64,000 nucleotides of DNA from SZUA-36 sp963774415 (GCA_963774415.1 CAVZEU010000004.1:248001-312000), one strand, 5' to 3'. Shown: positions 44,840 through 54,539, counted from the first letter of the stretch. The notes: a model not told the origin generated them from the letters alone. Numbers and translations are program-made.

Positions 44840-46312
44840 TTATTTCCGATAGATATACCTGCAGGCCCTGCCCTCCTGCCAGAACCTCGGCATGTTGCTC
44901 TCGCGCTGGCTGAAGCCGGCTTGCCGGGCGTCCCGTTGCGGCGCCTCGCGCAGGGCGAAGACGGTGACGGCTACCGCAGCCAGCAATGCCGCGCACAACA
45001 CTAAACCGGGAAATACCTGCGGGCGAAAAGCACCGCGGCCCCGGCTCGCCAGGCCGAGGAGCCATCCGCCCGCAAGCGGGGCCATGAGCTGGCTGGCCGG
45101 CATCACGAGCAGCCCGCTGACCAGCGCGTGCGCGGCGGCGGCGATCAGCGCGGCCGCCAGCGACAGCTGCAGTTCGCAGCTGCCCGCTGGTGAGCCGTGC
45201 GCCGTTCGCCGCAGCAATACGAGCAGCCGGGCGGCAGTGTATGCGAGCACGGCCAACACCAGCAACGTTGCCGGAAAGCCCCATTCCGACAACAGCTGCA
45301 GCAGGATATCGTGGGGGTGAGCCGGCAGCGCGGCTCGAACATCGCAACCGAACCGGGCCGGGCCCATCCCCAGCCACGGGTGCTGTCCCGCTTCGCGCCA
45401 GGCAACCTGCCAAAACCAGCCGCGTCCGCTGGAACTGGCCATGTCGCGGCCCAGCGACTGCGCCAGGAATTGCCCGCGTGCCGGCGTCATCCATGCCTGC
45501 ACCCACAGGACCGTGAACCAGGCGCCCACGCCCAGCAAAATACCCAACGCTTGCAGCTGCAGCCATTTGCGTGACGCCGGCAGCGCCAGGACGGTGACCA
45601 GGACGAGCGCAAAGACGATACCGACGATGCTGCCGCGGGCCCCGCTGGCCAGCAGCAGATACCACTGCATGCCCAGCAGCAGAACCGCCGCAGCGGCCCA
45701 TTTCCTGGTGTGGCCCAGCACGAACGGCAGGGCCGCGATCAGCGGTACGGTCCAGCTCTGCAATTGGTTGTAAAAACGCGGGTGGGCAAAGTACAGAAAC
45801 ATGTCCTCGTAACTCATTTCACTGGAGATTGACCAGTGCGCCCAGAGCCCGAGGATCTCCTGCAGCACGATGAATGCGCCGAGACAAAGCAGCAGCACCA
45901 GGCAAACGCGGTCAAATAGCTCGCCGGCGGCAACGCGCGCGCCGGCGATGACGAACGCGGCGGTCGTCAGCGTGAAGAGCACGGCGACCTCCGCCAGCGA
46001 GTAGCCCGGGTGCTGGTAGCGCAGCGATGATATGACGCCCAGCGTGAAAAATGCGGTCAGGCACGCGAAAACCCATTTCGGTACGCGCGCCATCGTCGCG
46101 GCGGTGGTTGCCCGCAGACCCGGTAGCACCAGCGCGAGCAGGAACAGCAGCGGGATGACGCACACTTGCAGGATCCGTTTACCGTCGAATACGCCCAGCT
46201 GCGGCAGCCAATCCCTGACGGACGTCAGCAGCAGAAAAGCGACAACGAGGAGCGGCGCAGACAGGGCGGCATGGCCGTTGCCGGCGGAAATGCGCCGGTC
46301 CCCGGGCTTCAT
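44840..46312 (-). CDS. O-antigen ligase/oligosaccharyltransferase-like membrane protein (Wzy_C)
   Basis: A 490-aa protein with about 12 membrane helices and the central Wzy_C-type motif region: LLASGARGSIVGIVFALVL near residue 275 and GRGWFWQVAWREAGQHPWLG with HPHDILLQLLSEWG, where the catalytic-loop Arg and His lie. The family includes WaaL O-antigen ligases, Wzy polymerases and PilO/PglL pilin glycosyltransferases. Directly upstream of the pilin gene, a role in pilin O-glycosylation is plausible. ATG 46312 overlaps the stop of the EgtB-like gene (ATGA). The longer open frame from 46717 is a shadow. Confidence 0.8.
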   Translation of the reverse strand: MKPGDRRISAGNGHAALSAPLLVVAFLLLTSVRDWLPQLGVFDGKRILQVCVIPLLFLLALVLPGLRATTAATMARVPKWVFACLTAFFTLGVISSLRYQHPGYSLAEVAVLFTLTTAAFVIAGARVAAGELFDRVCLVLLLCLGAFIVLQEILGLWAHWSISSEMSYEDMFLYFAHPRFYNQLQSWTVPLIAALPFVLGHTRKWAAAAVLLLGMQWYLLLASGARGSIVGIVFALVLVTVLALPASRKWLQLQALGILLGVGAWFTVLWVQAWMTPARGQFLAQSLGRDMASSSGRGWFWQVAWREAGQHPWLGMGPARFGCDVRAALPAHPHDILLQLLSEWGFPATLLVLAVLAYTAARLLVLLRRTAHGSPAGSCELQLSLAAALIAAAAHALVSGLLVMPASQLMAPLAGGWLLGLASRGRGAFRPQVFPGLVLCAALLAAVAVTVFALREAPQRDARQAGFSQRESNMPRFWQEGRACRYIYRK

Positions 46313-47535
46313 GCGGGCGGCCTGACCAGCCGCAGACCGGAAAACTGCCAGCGGGCGTCCGGGTAGAAGAAATTGCGGTAGCTGGGCCGGCTGTGGCCGG
46401 GCGCCGTTGCTGACGATGCACCGCGCAGCACCATCTGGTTGATCATGAATTTGCCGTTGTATTCGCCGACATTGCCGCTGGCGGGGCGAAAGCCGGGATA
46501 CGGCGCGTAGGGGCTCGCCGTCCATTCCCAGCATTGGCCGCTGCCGGCCGCGGGCCCCCGGGAACCCAGGGCGCGGGCCGCGTGCTCCCATTCGAACTCG
46601 GTGGGCAGACGCAGATCGGCCCAGCGGGCGTAGGCGTCCGCTTCGTAGTAACTGACGTGCCTGACGGGAGCGTCGGGGTCCAGCGGTTGCACGCCGGCCA
46701 GCGTGTACTGCGACCATTCACCGTCGCGCTGGAGCCAATAAAGCGGTGCGGCGACATGGTTGCATTGACGCCATGACCAGCCATCGGACAGCCACAGCAG
46801 TGCCTGCCGGTAGCCGCCGTCGTCGACGAAATCGAGCCACTCCCGGTTGCTGACCGGGCGGCTGGCGATGCTGAAATCCTCGAGCAGGACGCGGTGGCGG
46901 GGCAGTTCGTTGTCGAAGCAAAAACCCTCGCCGTCAAATCCGGCATGGCTGTCGCCGCCTTCGACCTGCAACCACTGCAGCTCTGCGGCCGCGGCCGCTG
47001 CCGGCGGTTTGCGCAGCGCCGGAAATTCGGGGTTCTGGAACATCGCGTGCTTGAGGTCGGTCAGGATCAGCTCCTGGTGCTGCTGCTCGTGGTTGATGCC
47101 CAGCACCAGCAGCGGGGCGACCGCTGCCAAGACCCGGTCCTCGCATGCGCCCAGCAATTTCGTCAGCGCGCCTTCGATGGCCTGGCGGTATTGCCGGACC
47201 GCTTCCAGGGACGGGCGCGAAATCAGGCCGCGCGCCGGGCGCGGATACTGTTCCCCCATGGCGTTGTAGTAACTGTTGTAAAGATGCGCGAAGGCGGGGT
47301 CGTACCAGGCAAAACCCCGCTGGTGCTGTTGCAATATGAAGGCCTCGAAAAACCAGGTCGTATGCGCCAGGTGCCATTTGCCGGGGCTGGCGTCGGGCAT
47401 GGACTGCAGCTGCATGTCCTCGGCGCTCAGCGCGGCGGTCAGCGTCAGCGTTCGTTGCCGTACCTGCGCAAACGCCTGCAGCAGCTGGTCCCGGTGTGCC
47501 GGATAGCGATCCGTTGGCAGGTCGTTCAGAAACAT
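46309..47535 (-). CDS. EgtB-like iron-dependent sulfoxide synthase (DinB_2 plus FGE-sulfatase domains)
   Basis: Member of the EgtB family, non-haem iron enzymes joining a sulfur or selenium donor to hercynine in ergothioneine or selenoneine synthesis. The N-terminal DinB-like domain has KWHLAHTTWFFE (H55, H58) and INHEQQHQE (H149, H153), giving the iron histidine triad. The C-terminal FGE-sulfatase domain includes PVSNREWLDF, LRLPTEFEWEHAAR and CWEWTASPY. 408 aa fits. No egtD (histidine methyltransferase) is adjacent, so the exact product (ergothioneine, selenoneine via SenA, or other) is open. It sits between pilR and the ligase-like gene. Confidence 0.85.
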   Translation of the reverse strand: MFLNDLPTDRYPAHRDQLLQAFAQVRQRTLTLTAALSAEDMQLQSMPDASPGKWHLAHTTWFFEAFILQQHQRGFAWYDPAFAHLYNSYYNAMGEQYPRPARGLISRPSLEAVRQYRQAIEGALTKLLGACEDRVLAAVAPLLVLGINHEQQHQELILTDLKHAMFQNPEFPALRKPPAAAAAAELQWLQVEGGDSHAGFDGEGFCFDNELPRHRVLLEDFSIASRPVSNREWLDFVDDGGYRQALLWLSDGWSWRQCNHVAAPLYWLQRDGEWSQYTLAGVQPLDPDAPVRHVSYYEADAYARWADLRLPTEFEWEHAARALGSRGPAAGSGQCWEWTASPYAPYPGFRPASGNVGEYNGKFMINQMVLRGASSATAPGHSRPSYRNFFYPDARWQFSGLRLVRPPA

Positions 47536-47551
47536 GCTGTCAGCCGGCCCG

Positions 47552-48928
47552 CTAGTCGATATCGAATTTTTTCAGTTTGTAGCGGAACGATCGGAAGCTG
47601 ATTCCCAGGAGTTCGGCGGCCTTGGTCTTGTTGTAGCGGGCTTTGAGCAGGGCGTCCTCGAGCATTTTCTTTTCGATGTCCTCGATATAGGTGTCGAGCG
47701 ACTGATCGTTCGTGCGCTCGTTCAGGGCGCTGTCGTGCTCGTGCACGCTGACCTGTTCCAGCATCAGGTCTTCGTACCTGATACGGTTGTTTTCGCACAT
47801 GGTCACGGCGCGCTGCAGGATATTGATCAATTCCCTGACATTGCCCGTATAGTGATGGTCCCGCAGCGCCTGCATGGCTTCGGCCGTGATTTCGGGTATT
47901 TCGGCCTCCTCCCACTGCTCGGTGATTTCACGCAGGAAACGCTGCGCGAGCTCCTCGATGTCCTCGCGCCTTTCCCTGAGGCCCGGCATCGGCAATTCGA
48001 TGACGTTCAGCCGGAAGAACAGGTCATTGCGAAACTTGCCGGCTTCGACCAGCGGTTTGAGGGGCTGGTGCGACGCGCTCAGGATGCGCACGTCGACCGG
48101 CACCTCGCGGCGCGCGCCAATGGGCAGCACCGCCTTTTCCTGTATCGCGCGCAACAATTTGACCTGCATGTGCAGCGGCAGGTCCGCGACCTCGTCCAGC
48201 AGCAGGGTGCCGCCGTCGGCCGCCTGGAACAGGCCTTCCTTGTCCGCGGCCGCGCCGGTGAAGCTGCCCTTGCGATGACCGAAGAACTCGCTTTCCATCA
48301 ATTCGGTGGGGATGGCTCCGCAGTTGACGGGGACGAACGGGTGGTCCGAGCGCGGCCCGAGGTCGTGGATCAGCCGCGCGGCCAACTCCTTGCCGGAGCC
48401 CGACTCGCCGGAAATCATGACCGGGGCCTGGCTGCGCGCCAGTTTCCGGATCATGGCCTTGCATTTGCGGATCGCCTCGGAGTGACCGATCATCTGTTCC
48501 AGCGCATCTTCGGCGAAGGGGCTGTCCTCGGCCTGTCTGTCCGCCTTGCTCTCGGCTTCTTCCACCCGCAGCTTGAGCGCGGTATTGACCAGTTTTCTGA
48601 GGATCGACAGGTCGACCGGCTTGGACACGAAGTCGAAGGCACCGATCTTGAGCGCCAGCACGGCGTCCTCGACCTTGCCGTGGGCGGTGATGACCGCGAC
48701 CGGCAGTTGCGGGTGGCGTTCCACGATTTCACGGACCAGGTCCAGGCCGTTGCCGTCCGGCAGGCGCATATCGGTCAGACAGAAGCTGAACCGGTCGCCA
48801 GCCAGGGCCTGGCGCGCCGTTGCGAGATCCTCCGCGGTGGTCACTTTCAGACCCATGCGGTTCAGCGTGAGATCGAGCAATTCCCTGATATCGGGTTCGT
48901 CGTCGATGACAAGTACGTGGTGCTGCAT
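47552..48928 (-). CDS. pilR: Sigma-54-dependent response regulator PilR
   Basis: NtrC-family activator of pilin transcription. The receiver domain has phospho-acceptor D53 (LTDMRLPDGNG). The AAA+ domain has Walker A GESGSGKE, the sigma-54 contact loop GSFTGA as in PilR of Pseudomonas, and Walker B GGTLLLDEVADLP. The C-terminal Fis-type helix-turn-helix is NKTKAAELLGISFRSFRYKL. MQHHVLVIDDEPD (start 48928) gives 458 aa; the upstream open frame is a shadow. It follows pilS by 5 nt. Its likely target is the promoter at 44705-44720. Confidence 0.95.
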   Translation of the reverse strand: MQHHVLVIDDEPDIRELLDLTLNRMGLKVTTAEDLATARQALAGDRFSFCLTDMRLPDGNGLDLVREIVERHPQLPVAVITAHGKVEDAVLALKIGAFDFVSKPVDLSILRKLVNTALKLRVEEAESKADRQAEDSPFAEDALEQMIGHSEAIRKCKAMIRKLARSQAPVMISGESGSGKELAARLIHDLGPRSDHPFVPVNCGAIPTELMESEFFGHRKGSFTGAAADKEGLFQAADGGTLLLDEVADLPLHMQVKLLRAIQEKAVLPIGARREVPVDVRILSASHQPLKPLVEAGKFRNDLFFRLNVIELPMPGLRERREDIEELAQRFLREITEQWEEAEIPEITAEAMQALRDHHYTGNVRELINILQRAVTMCENNRIRYEDLMLEQVSVHEHDSALNERTNDQSLDTYIEDIEKKMLEDALLKARYNKTKAAELLGISFRSFRYKLKKFDID

Positions 48929-48933
48929 GTGTT

Positions 48934-50568
48934 CTAAGCCATCTGCTCGGTCAGGTTCTGGCTCCCGCGTGCAAGGGCGAGGCGGATGATAAAGCGCGTT
49001 CCCTGGCCGGGTTTCGAGTCCACCGTGAGTTCGGCCTGGTTCACCTCGCAAAGTTGCCGCGCAATGTATAAACCCAGGCCGGAGCCTTTCGGGTTGGTCG
49101 TATAGAACGGCTCGAATATGTGCTTGATCTGCTCATCGGCGATACCCGGTCCGTTGTCTTCGACACAAATCAGGCAATAGCCCGTCTCCTCGAGTTGCCG
49201 GGCATTGATTTCCACGCGCGGCGGAACGCCTTCCCGGCCGGCGTGTTGCAGCGCATTTTCCATCAGTTTCCACACCGCCTGGTGTAACTGGCTGCGGTCG
49301 AATAATACCAGCACTTCGTGCGCATCGACATCACTGCTGAGATCAATTTCCATGGCCGGCAGGGCATTCTTGAACTCTTCCACGATTGCCTCGAGCCAGG
49401 CGCCCAGTTCGAAGATGTCGGGCCGTGATTTTTCCCGCCGTGACAACTGCAGGATGTTTTCCACGATACCGTTCATGCGCCGGGACTGGTTGTGGATGAT
49501 GTCGACCAGGCGCGCGTCGCCTTCGGGCAGGACCTCCGATTCGGCCAGTAACTGCGCGGCGTGGCTGACGGCCGCGAGCGGGTTACGGATCTCGTGCGCT
49601 ATGCTGCCGGATAACTTGGCCAGTGAACTGGCCGACAATTCCAGGGCCCTTTGCGCGACCACGTCGTTGTCTTCGAGAAAAATCAGCACGCGGATGCCGG
49701 CGGTGCCCGGCAGCGAGACGAATTTGGGCACGACGTCGGCCTGGCTGGCGTGCAGCGTGACCGGACCCCTTTCGCGGGACGGGTCGCTGCGCCAGGCGGC
49801 CATGGCGCCGTCTATCTCGGGTGACACCTCGGCCAGCAGCTTGCGGTTCGCGGGCGGGCTGCCCAGCAGAAACCAGGCCGATTCATTCATCACCTGGATT
49901 TCCCCGTCGGCGTCGACGGCCAGCACACCGCTGCGCATCCGGCGGATGATCAACTCGTTGATCTGTTCCAGCCGGGTCAGTTGCACCGCCTGGCGCTCGG
50001 CCAGGACGCGGTAGTCGCGTAACCAGTGCGCCAACAGGTTGACCAGGACCGTGATAATGAACGTGGTTGTACCGTACAGGCTGGCTTCAACCAGGTCCGT
50101 GTTGACCGCCTGTTGTAACAGCACGTCGGCCAATGCCTCACCGACGAAGGCGATGACCACCAGCGCGGCAAAAAATAGGGCCATGCGCAGTGGCAGCAAA
50201 ATGGCGGCGGAAGCGCTGGCGAAGATCAAGAGGATACCGAGCCCGCTGTCGGGCCCGCCGAACATGAACAGCAGCACCGAAAGGAACACGATGTCGAGAA
50301 ACAACGAGATCTGCGCCAGCATGTAATGCTCGGCATTGTTGCGCCGGGCCTCCGCCGTCAGGTAGATGGCCATGACGAAATAGGATATGAGCACGGTGCC
50401 GATGACGGCGTCGTTGTCGAGGGCGGGTGATTTGATCAGAAGGCCGGTAAAATACGCCGCGGTCAGCGCCAGGCTGATGAACAGCCTGAAGCCGTTGAGA
50501 TAGGCCAGGACCCTTCGGGTCAGGTCCCTCGACAGGGCATATTTGCTGATGTCCGTGTGTTCGCTCAC
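48934..50568 (-). CDS. pilS: Sensor histidine kinase PilS
   Basis: Membrane kinase partner of PilR; in Pseudomonas it senses pilin level in the inner membrane. The 544-aa protein has six membrane helices in the first 190 residues, a PAS-like domain (about 210-310), the H-box SIAHEIRNPLAAVSHAAQLL, the N-box VWKLMENALQHAG, and ATP-binding boxes VEDNGPGI, IFEPFYTTNPKGSGLGLYI split around the G2 glycines. pilS and pilR are adjacent and probably co-transcribed. Its start faces sucC. Confidence 0.94.
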   Translation of the reverse strand: MSEHTDISKYALSRDLTRRVLAYLNGFRLFISLALTAAYFTGLLIKSPALDNDAVIGTVLISYFVMAIYLTAEARRNNAEHYMLAQISLFLDIVFLSVLLFMFGGPDSGLGILLIFASASAAILLPLRMALFFAALVVIAFVGEALADVLLQQAVNTDLVEASLYGTTTFIITVLVNLLAHWLRDYRVLAERQAVQLTRLEQINELIIRRMRSGVLAVDADGEIQVMNESAWFLLGSPPANRKLLAEVSPEIDGAMAAWRSDPSRERGPVTLHASQADVVPKFVSLPGTAGIRVLIFLEDNDVVAQRALELSASSLAKLSGSIAHEIRNPLAAVSHAAQLLAESEVLPEGDARLVDIIHNQSRRMNGIVENILQLSRREKSRPDIFELGAWLEAIVEEFKNALPAMEIDLSSDVDAHEVLVLFDRSQLHQAVWKLMENALQHAGREGVPPRVEINARQLEETGYCLICVEDNGPGIADEQIKHIFEPFYTTNPKGSGLGLYIARQLCEVNQAELTVDSKPGQGTRFIIRLALARGSQNLTEQMA

Positions 50569-50741
50569 CGTAATTCTGTCACCTGGCAGGGACGGCCCCG
50601 GAAACGAGCCCCCGATTGCATTCGGGTGGAGTATATCATTGTGCCCGGTCTTTGCTTTGCCGACTGTTTCGGGCGAAAATACCCGCTTTGGCGAATCCGG
50701 CTTCCAACCACTGAATCCCCAACTTTTCCCGAGGAGATGTT

Positions 50742-51920
50742 ATGAATTTCCATGAATATCAGGCGAAAGAATTATTCGCCGGTTACTCCATTCCGATTCC
50801 GCCTGGCACGGTGGCGCACACACCCGATGAAGCCGTGGTCGCGGCCCAGGACATCGGCGGCGGCATGTGGGTGGTCAAGGCCCAGGTGCACGCGGGCGGC
50901 CGCGGCAAGGCCGGTGGCGTAAAGCTCGTGAAAAGCCTCGACGAAGTGCGTGCGGAAACCAAGCGCATGCTGAACATGAAGATCAGCACCTACCAGACCG
51001 GCGGGCGGGAGTTGCCGGTGGATTCCGTGTTGATCGCCGAGGCGACCGACATCGAGGCCGAACTGTATCTTTCGGCCCTTATCGACCGGGTCAACCGCTG
51101 TATCACCTTCATGGGTTCGGCCGCCGGCGGCGTGGATATCGAGCAGGTGGCGACGACCGAGCCGGAGAAGATCATCACCGTCAATATCGACAACACGACC
51201 GGTTATCGCGCGTTCCATGGCAGGAAGATGGGTTTTGGCATGGGCCTCGGCGCGAAGCACGTCAAGCAACTGACGGCCATCATGGGCGCGGCCTACCGCC
51301 TGTTCGTCGACAAGGACCTCAGCCTGCTCGAGATCAACCCGCTGATCGTAGACGGCGATGACAACCTGGTCGCGCTCGATGCCAAGATCAACATGGATGA
51401 CAACGCCATGTTCAGGCACCCCGACATGGCCGCCATGCGGGACGAGGCGCAGGAAGACCCGACCGAGGTCGCGGCCAGCCGTTTCGATCTCAACTACGTG
51501 ACCCTGGACGGCAACATCGCCTGCATGGTCAACGGGGCGGGCCTGGCCATGGCCACGATGGACGTGGTCAAGCTCAACGGCGGGGAGCCGGCCAATTTTC
51601 TCGACGTCGGTGGCGGCACCAACGCGGAACGCGTACGGGAAGCTTTCAAACTGATCCTGACCGGCGAACATGTGGAGGCCATCCTGGTGAACATATTCGG
51701 CGGTATCGTGCGTTGCGACCTGATTTCCAAAGGCATCATCGCCGCCGTCAAAGAGGTCGGTGTGGAGGTGCCGGTGGTCGTCAGACTGGAAGGCACCAAT
51801 GTGGATGAAGGCAGGCGCCTGCTGGCGGACAGTGGTTTGGACATCATTTCCGCCTCGGACCTGAACGACGCCGCGGTCAAGGTGGTTGCGGCAGCCAACA
51901 ACAGCGGGGTGGCGCAATGA
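50742..51920 (+). CDS. sucC: Succinate-CoA ligase (ADP-forming) beta subunit
   Basis: TCA-cycle enzyme making ATP from succinyl-CoA with SucD. The 392-aa ATP-grasp subunit starts MNFHEYQAKELFAGYSIPIPPG and has VVKAQVHAGGRGKAGGVK, EINPLIVDGDDNLVALDAKI (metal site), GAGLAMATMD, and FVDVGGG-type FLDVGGGTNAERV. GAGGAG stands about 6 nt before the ATG. It is divergent from pilS, and the 173-bp gap between them holds both promoters, not resolved here. Confidence 0.97.
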   Translation: MNFHEYQAKELFAGYSIPIPPGTVAHTPDEAVVAAQDIGGGMWVVKAQVHAGGRGKAGGVKLVKSLDEVRAETKRMLNMKISTYQTGGRELPVDSVLIAEATDIEAELYLSALIDRVNRCITFMGSAAGGVDIEQVATTEPEKIITVNIDNTTGYRAFHGRKMGFGMGLGAKHVKQLTAIMGAAYRLFVDKDLSLLEINPLIVDGDDNLVALDAKINMDDNAMFRHPDMAAMRDEAQEDPTEVAASRFDLNYVTLDGNIACMVNGAGLAMATMDVVKLNGGEPANFLDVGGGTNAERVREAFKLILTGEHVEAILVNIFGGIVRCDLISKGIIAAVKEVGVEVPVVVRLEGTNVDEGRRLLADSGLDIISASDLNDAAVKVVAAANNSGVAQ

Positions 51921-52786
51921 GCGTTTTGATCAACAAGGAAACCAAAGTACTGTGCCAGGGCTTCACCGGCAGCCAGGGCACCTTTCATTCCGAGCAGGCG
52001 CTGGAATACGGTACGCAGATCGTCGGCGGGGTGACACCCGGGAAAGGCGGGCAGCAGCATCTCGGTCTGCCGGTATTCGATACCGTCACCGAGGCCGTAA
52101 GGGAAACCGGTGCGGATGCCACGGTCATTTACGTGCCGCCGCCATTCGCCGCGGACGCCATACTGGAAGCTGCCGATGCGGGTATCGAGATCATCGTCGC
52201 GATCACCGAGGGTATCCCGGTACAGGACATGATGCGCGTCAAGGCGGTTTTGAAGAACCAACCGGATACCTGGCTGATCGGTCCGAACTGCCCGGGCATC
52301 ATCACCCCGGGTGAGTGCAAGATCGGCATCATGCCGGGGCGCATACACAGCCCGGGCAAGGTGGGTATCGTTTCCCGCTCCGGTACGCTGACGTACGAAG
52401 CCGTTTACCAGACCACGCTGGAGAACCTGGGCCAGTCGACGGTCATCGGTATCGGCGGCGACCCGATCCAGGGAATGAACTTTATCGATTGTCTGCGTTT
52501 GTTCCAGGATGACGAGCAGACCGAGGGCATTATCATGGTCGGCGAAATCGGCGGCAGCGCCGAAGAGGATGCGGCGGAGTTCATCTCCTCCTACGTCACC
52601 AAGCCGGTCGTCGCGTATATCGCGGGCGTGACCGCACCGCCCGGAAAACGTATGGGCCACGCCGGCGCCATTATCGCCGGCGGCAAGGGCACCGCCGAGG
52701 CCAAGTACGAGGCGCTGGAGGAAGCGGGCGTGACCACGGTCCGCTCGCCCGCCGATCTCGGCAACGCGATGGCGAAAGCCCTCTGA
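51917..52786 (+). CDS. sucD: Succinate-CoA ligase (ADP-forming) alpha subunit
   Basis: CoA-binding, phosphohistidine-carrying partner of SucC. The 289-aa protein has CQGFTGSQGTFHSEQAL, GGVTPGKGGQQHLG, GPNCPGIITPGECKIGIMPG, VSRSGTLTYEAV and the active-site His in GRIM-type GKRMGHAGAII(AGGKG). ATGA overlap with sucC. It is complete. Confidence 0.97.
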   Translation: MSVLINKETKVLCQGFTGSQGTFHSEQALEYGTQIVGGVTPGKGGQQHLGLPVFDTVTEAVRETGADATVIYVPPPFAADAILEAADAGIEIIVAITEGIPVQDMMRVKAVLKNQPDTWLIGPNCPGIITPGECKIGIMPGRIHSPGKVGIVSRSGTLTYEAVYQTTLENLGQSTVIGIGGDPIQGMNFIDCLRLFQDDEQTEGIIMVGEIGGSAEEDAAEFISSYVTKPVVAYIAGVTAPPGKRMGHAGAIIAGGKGTAEAKYEALEEAGVTTVRSPADLGNAMAKAL

Positions 52787-52798
52787 GAAACGTGAGCC

Positions 52799-52858
52799 GG
52801 CCCGCCCGAAAACACCGCGTCAGGCACCACGATCCCGGGTGCTGATCAAGGGCGGGCC
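52799..52858 (+). terminator. Nested stem-loop between sucD and nadE
   Basis: GGCCCGCCC (52799-52807) pairs perfectly with GGGCGGGCC (52850-52858), enclosing a smaller GCACC/GGTGC hairpin. No T-run follows, so termination is uncertain; it may stabilise the sucCD mRNA end or control read-through into nadE. Confidence 0.35.
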
Positions 52859-52876
52859 CGAGGCAGTCTGATCGCG

Positions 52877-54529
52877 ATGGTCCACATTGCACTTGCACAA
52901 CTGGATTTTCCGGTCGGCGACCTGGCTGGCAACGTGGCGCGCGCGCGCCGCTGCATCGACGAGGCCGTGGGGCTCGGCGCGGACCTCGTGCTGTTCCCCG
53001 AATTGGCCATCAGCGGGTATCCGCCCGAAGACCTGCTGCTGCGGCCGGGGTTTATCCGGCAGTGCCAAACCGCGCTCGAGGCTTTGACCGCAAGCGTGCA
53101 CGACATCGATGTCGTGATCGGGCATCCGTGGCAGGACGGCGACGAGCGGTTCAACGCGGTCAGCTGGATACGCGCTGGCCGGGTGCTGGGCCGTTACCGC
53201 AAGCAGGTGTTGCCCAACTACGCGGTGTTCGACGAGCACCGTTACTTTGCGCAAGGCCGCAAACCCCTCGTGCTGGAACTCAAGGGGGTGCAAATCGCCA
53301 TCCTCATTTGCGAGGACAGCTGGGTCAGCGGACCCGCGCTGCAGGCGCGCTCTGCCGGCGCCGAACTGTTGCTGGTACCGAACGCCTCGCCGTACCACGA
53401 TGAAAAACTCGCAACCCGGTTGGACATGCTCGAGGCGCACCTTGACGACTGTGGCCTACCGCTGGTCTATTGCAACCTGGTCGGCGGGCAGGACGAACTG
53501 GTTTTCGACGGGCGTTCGATGCTGTTGTCGGCCAACGGCGATATCAGCGTGGCGCCCGGTCCGTGCGAGGAAAAAGTGCTGTTGGTGGAGTACGACCCGG
53601 GCTCGAGGCGCCTGGGCTTCAGGCCGGAGCAGCGAGCCGGGAGCAGCGCCGACATCCGTTCCGCTGAGGACATGAACGCCTGCATCTACACCGTGCTGGT
53701 GCGGGGGCTGAAGGATTACGTGGCGAAAAATGGCTTCACGGACGTCGTCTTGGGCCTGTCGGGCGGGATCGACTCCGCGTTGACCCTCGCACTGGCCGCC
53801 GATGCACTGGGCGCCGAACACGTTCACGGCATCATGATGCCTTCACGCCACACGTCGCGCCTGAGCCTGGACCTGGCCCGTGAGCAGGCCGAGATGCTCG
53901 GTGTCAACTATCGCGAAATCAGTATCGAGCCTGGTTTCAGGGCCCTGATCGATTCGTTGAGCCAGTCCTTCGCGGGTTACGCGGCCGATATCACCGAAGA
54001 GAACCTGCAGGCCAGGCTGCGCGGTAACCTGTTGATGGCCTTGTCGAACAAGTTTGGCTGGTTGGTGCTGGCGACGAGCAACAAAAGTGAACTGGCCGTC
54101 GGCTACAGTACGATTTACGGCGATATGTGCGGGGGTTTTTCACCGATCAAGGACTGCATGAAAACGCGTGTTTTCGAGCTCAGCAACTACCGCAACACGA
54201 TTTCGGCCGCGATTCCGCAGGCGGTCATCGAGCGCCCGCCTTCGGCGGAACTGGCGCCCGGCCAACTCGACCAGGACAGCTTGCCCGCGTATGACCTGCT
54301 CGACCAGATCCTGAATCGTTACATCGAGCAGGATCTTTCGATCGCCGACATCGTCGCAGACGGGTACGACGAGGCGCTGGTGCGCCGTGTGGCGGCGATG
54401 GTCATCAGGAATGAGTACAAGCGGCGCCAGGGCGCGCCCGGTGTGCGGATTACGTCAAAGGCCTTCGGTCGCGACCGGCGCTACCCGATCACCGCACTCT
54501 GGCACGAAGAAAGTATTGCCGAGCGCTAG
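52877..54529 (+). CDS. nadE: Glutamine-dependent NAD+ synthetase
   Basis: Last step of NAD synthesis, amidating nicotinate adenine dinucleotide with ammonia from glutamine. The 550-aa protein fuses an N-terminal nitrilase-type glutaminase (Glu in FPELAISGYPPEDL, Lys in RYRKQVLPNY, Cys in LICEDSW) to the C-terminal synthetase with the PP-loop LGLSGGIDSALTLA near residue 292. E. coli has only the ammonia-dependent short form; the long form is common in other gammaproteobacteria. ATG 52877 is chosen. It converges with bamD, only 10 nt away. Confidence 0.96.
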   Translation: MVHIALAQLDFPVGDLAGNVARARRCIDEAVGLGADLVLFPELAISGYPPEDLLLRPGFIRQCQTALEALTASVHDIDVVIGHPWQDGDERFNAVSWIRAGRVLGRYRKQVLPNYAVFDEHRYFAQGRKPLVLELKGVQIAILICEDSWVSGPALQARSAGAELLLVPNASPYHDEKLATRLDMLEAHLDDCGLPLVYCNLVGGQDELVFDGRSMLLSANGDISVAPGPCEEKVLLVEYDPGSRRLGFRPEQRAGSSADIRSAEDMNACIYTVLVRGLKDYVAKNGFTDVVLGLSGGIDSALTLALAADALGAEHVHGIMMPSRHTSRLSLDLAREQAEMLGVNYREISIEPGFRALIDSLSQSFAGYAADITEENLQARLRGNLLMALSNKFGWLVLATSNKSELAVGYSTIYGDMCGGFSPIKDCMKTRVFELSNYRNTISAAIPQAVIERPPSAELAPGQLDQDSLPAYDLLDQILNRYIEQDLSIADIVADGYDEALVRRVAAMVIRNEYKRRQGAPGVRITSKAFGRDRRYPITALWHEESIAER

Positions 54530-54539
54530 GCAACGCGGC

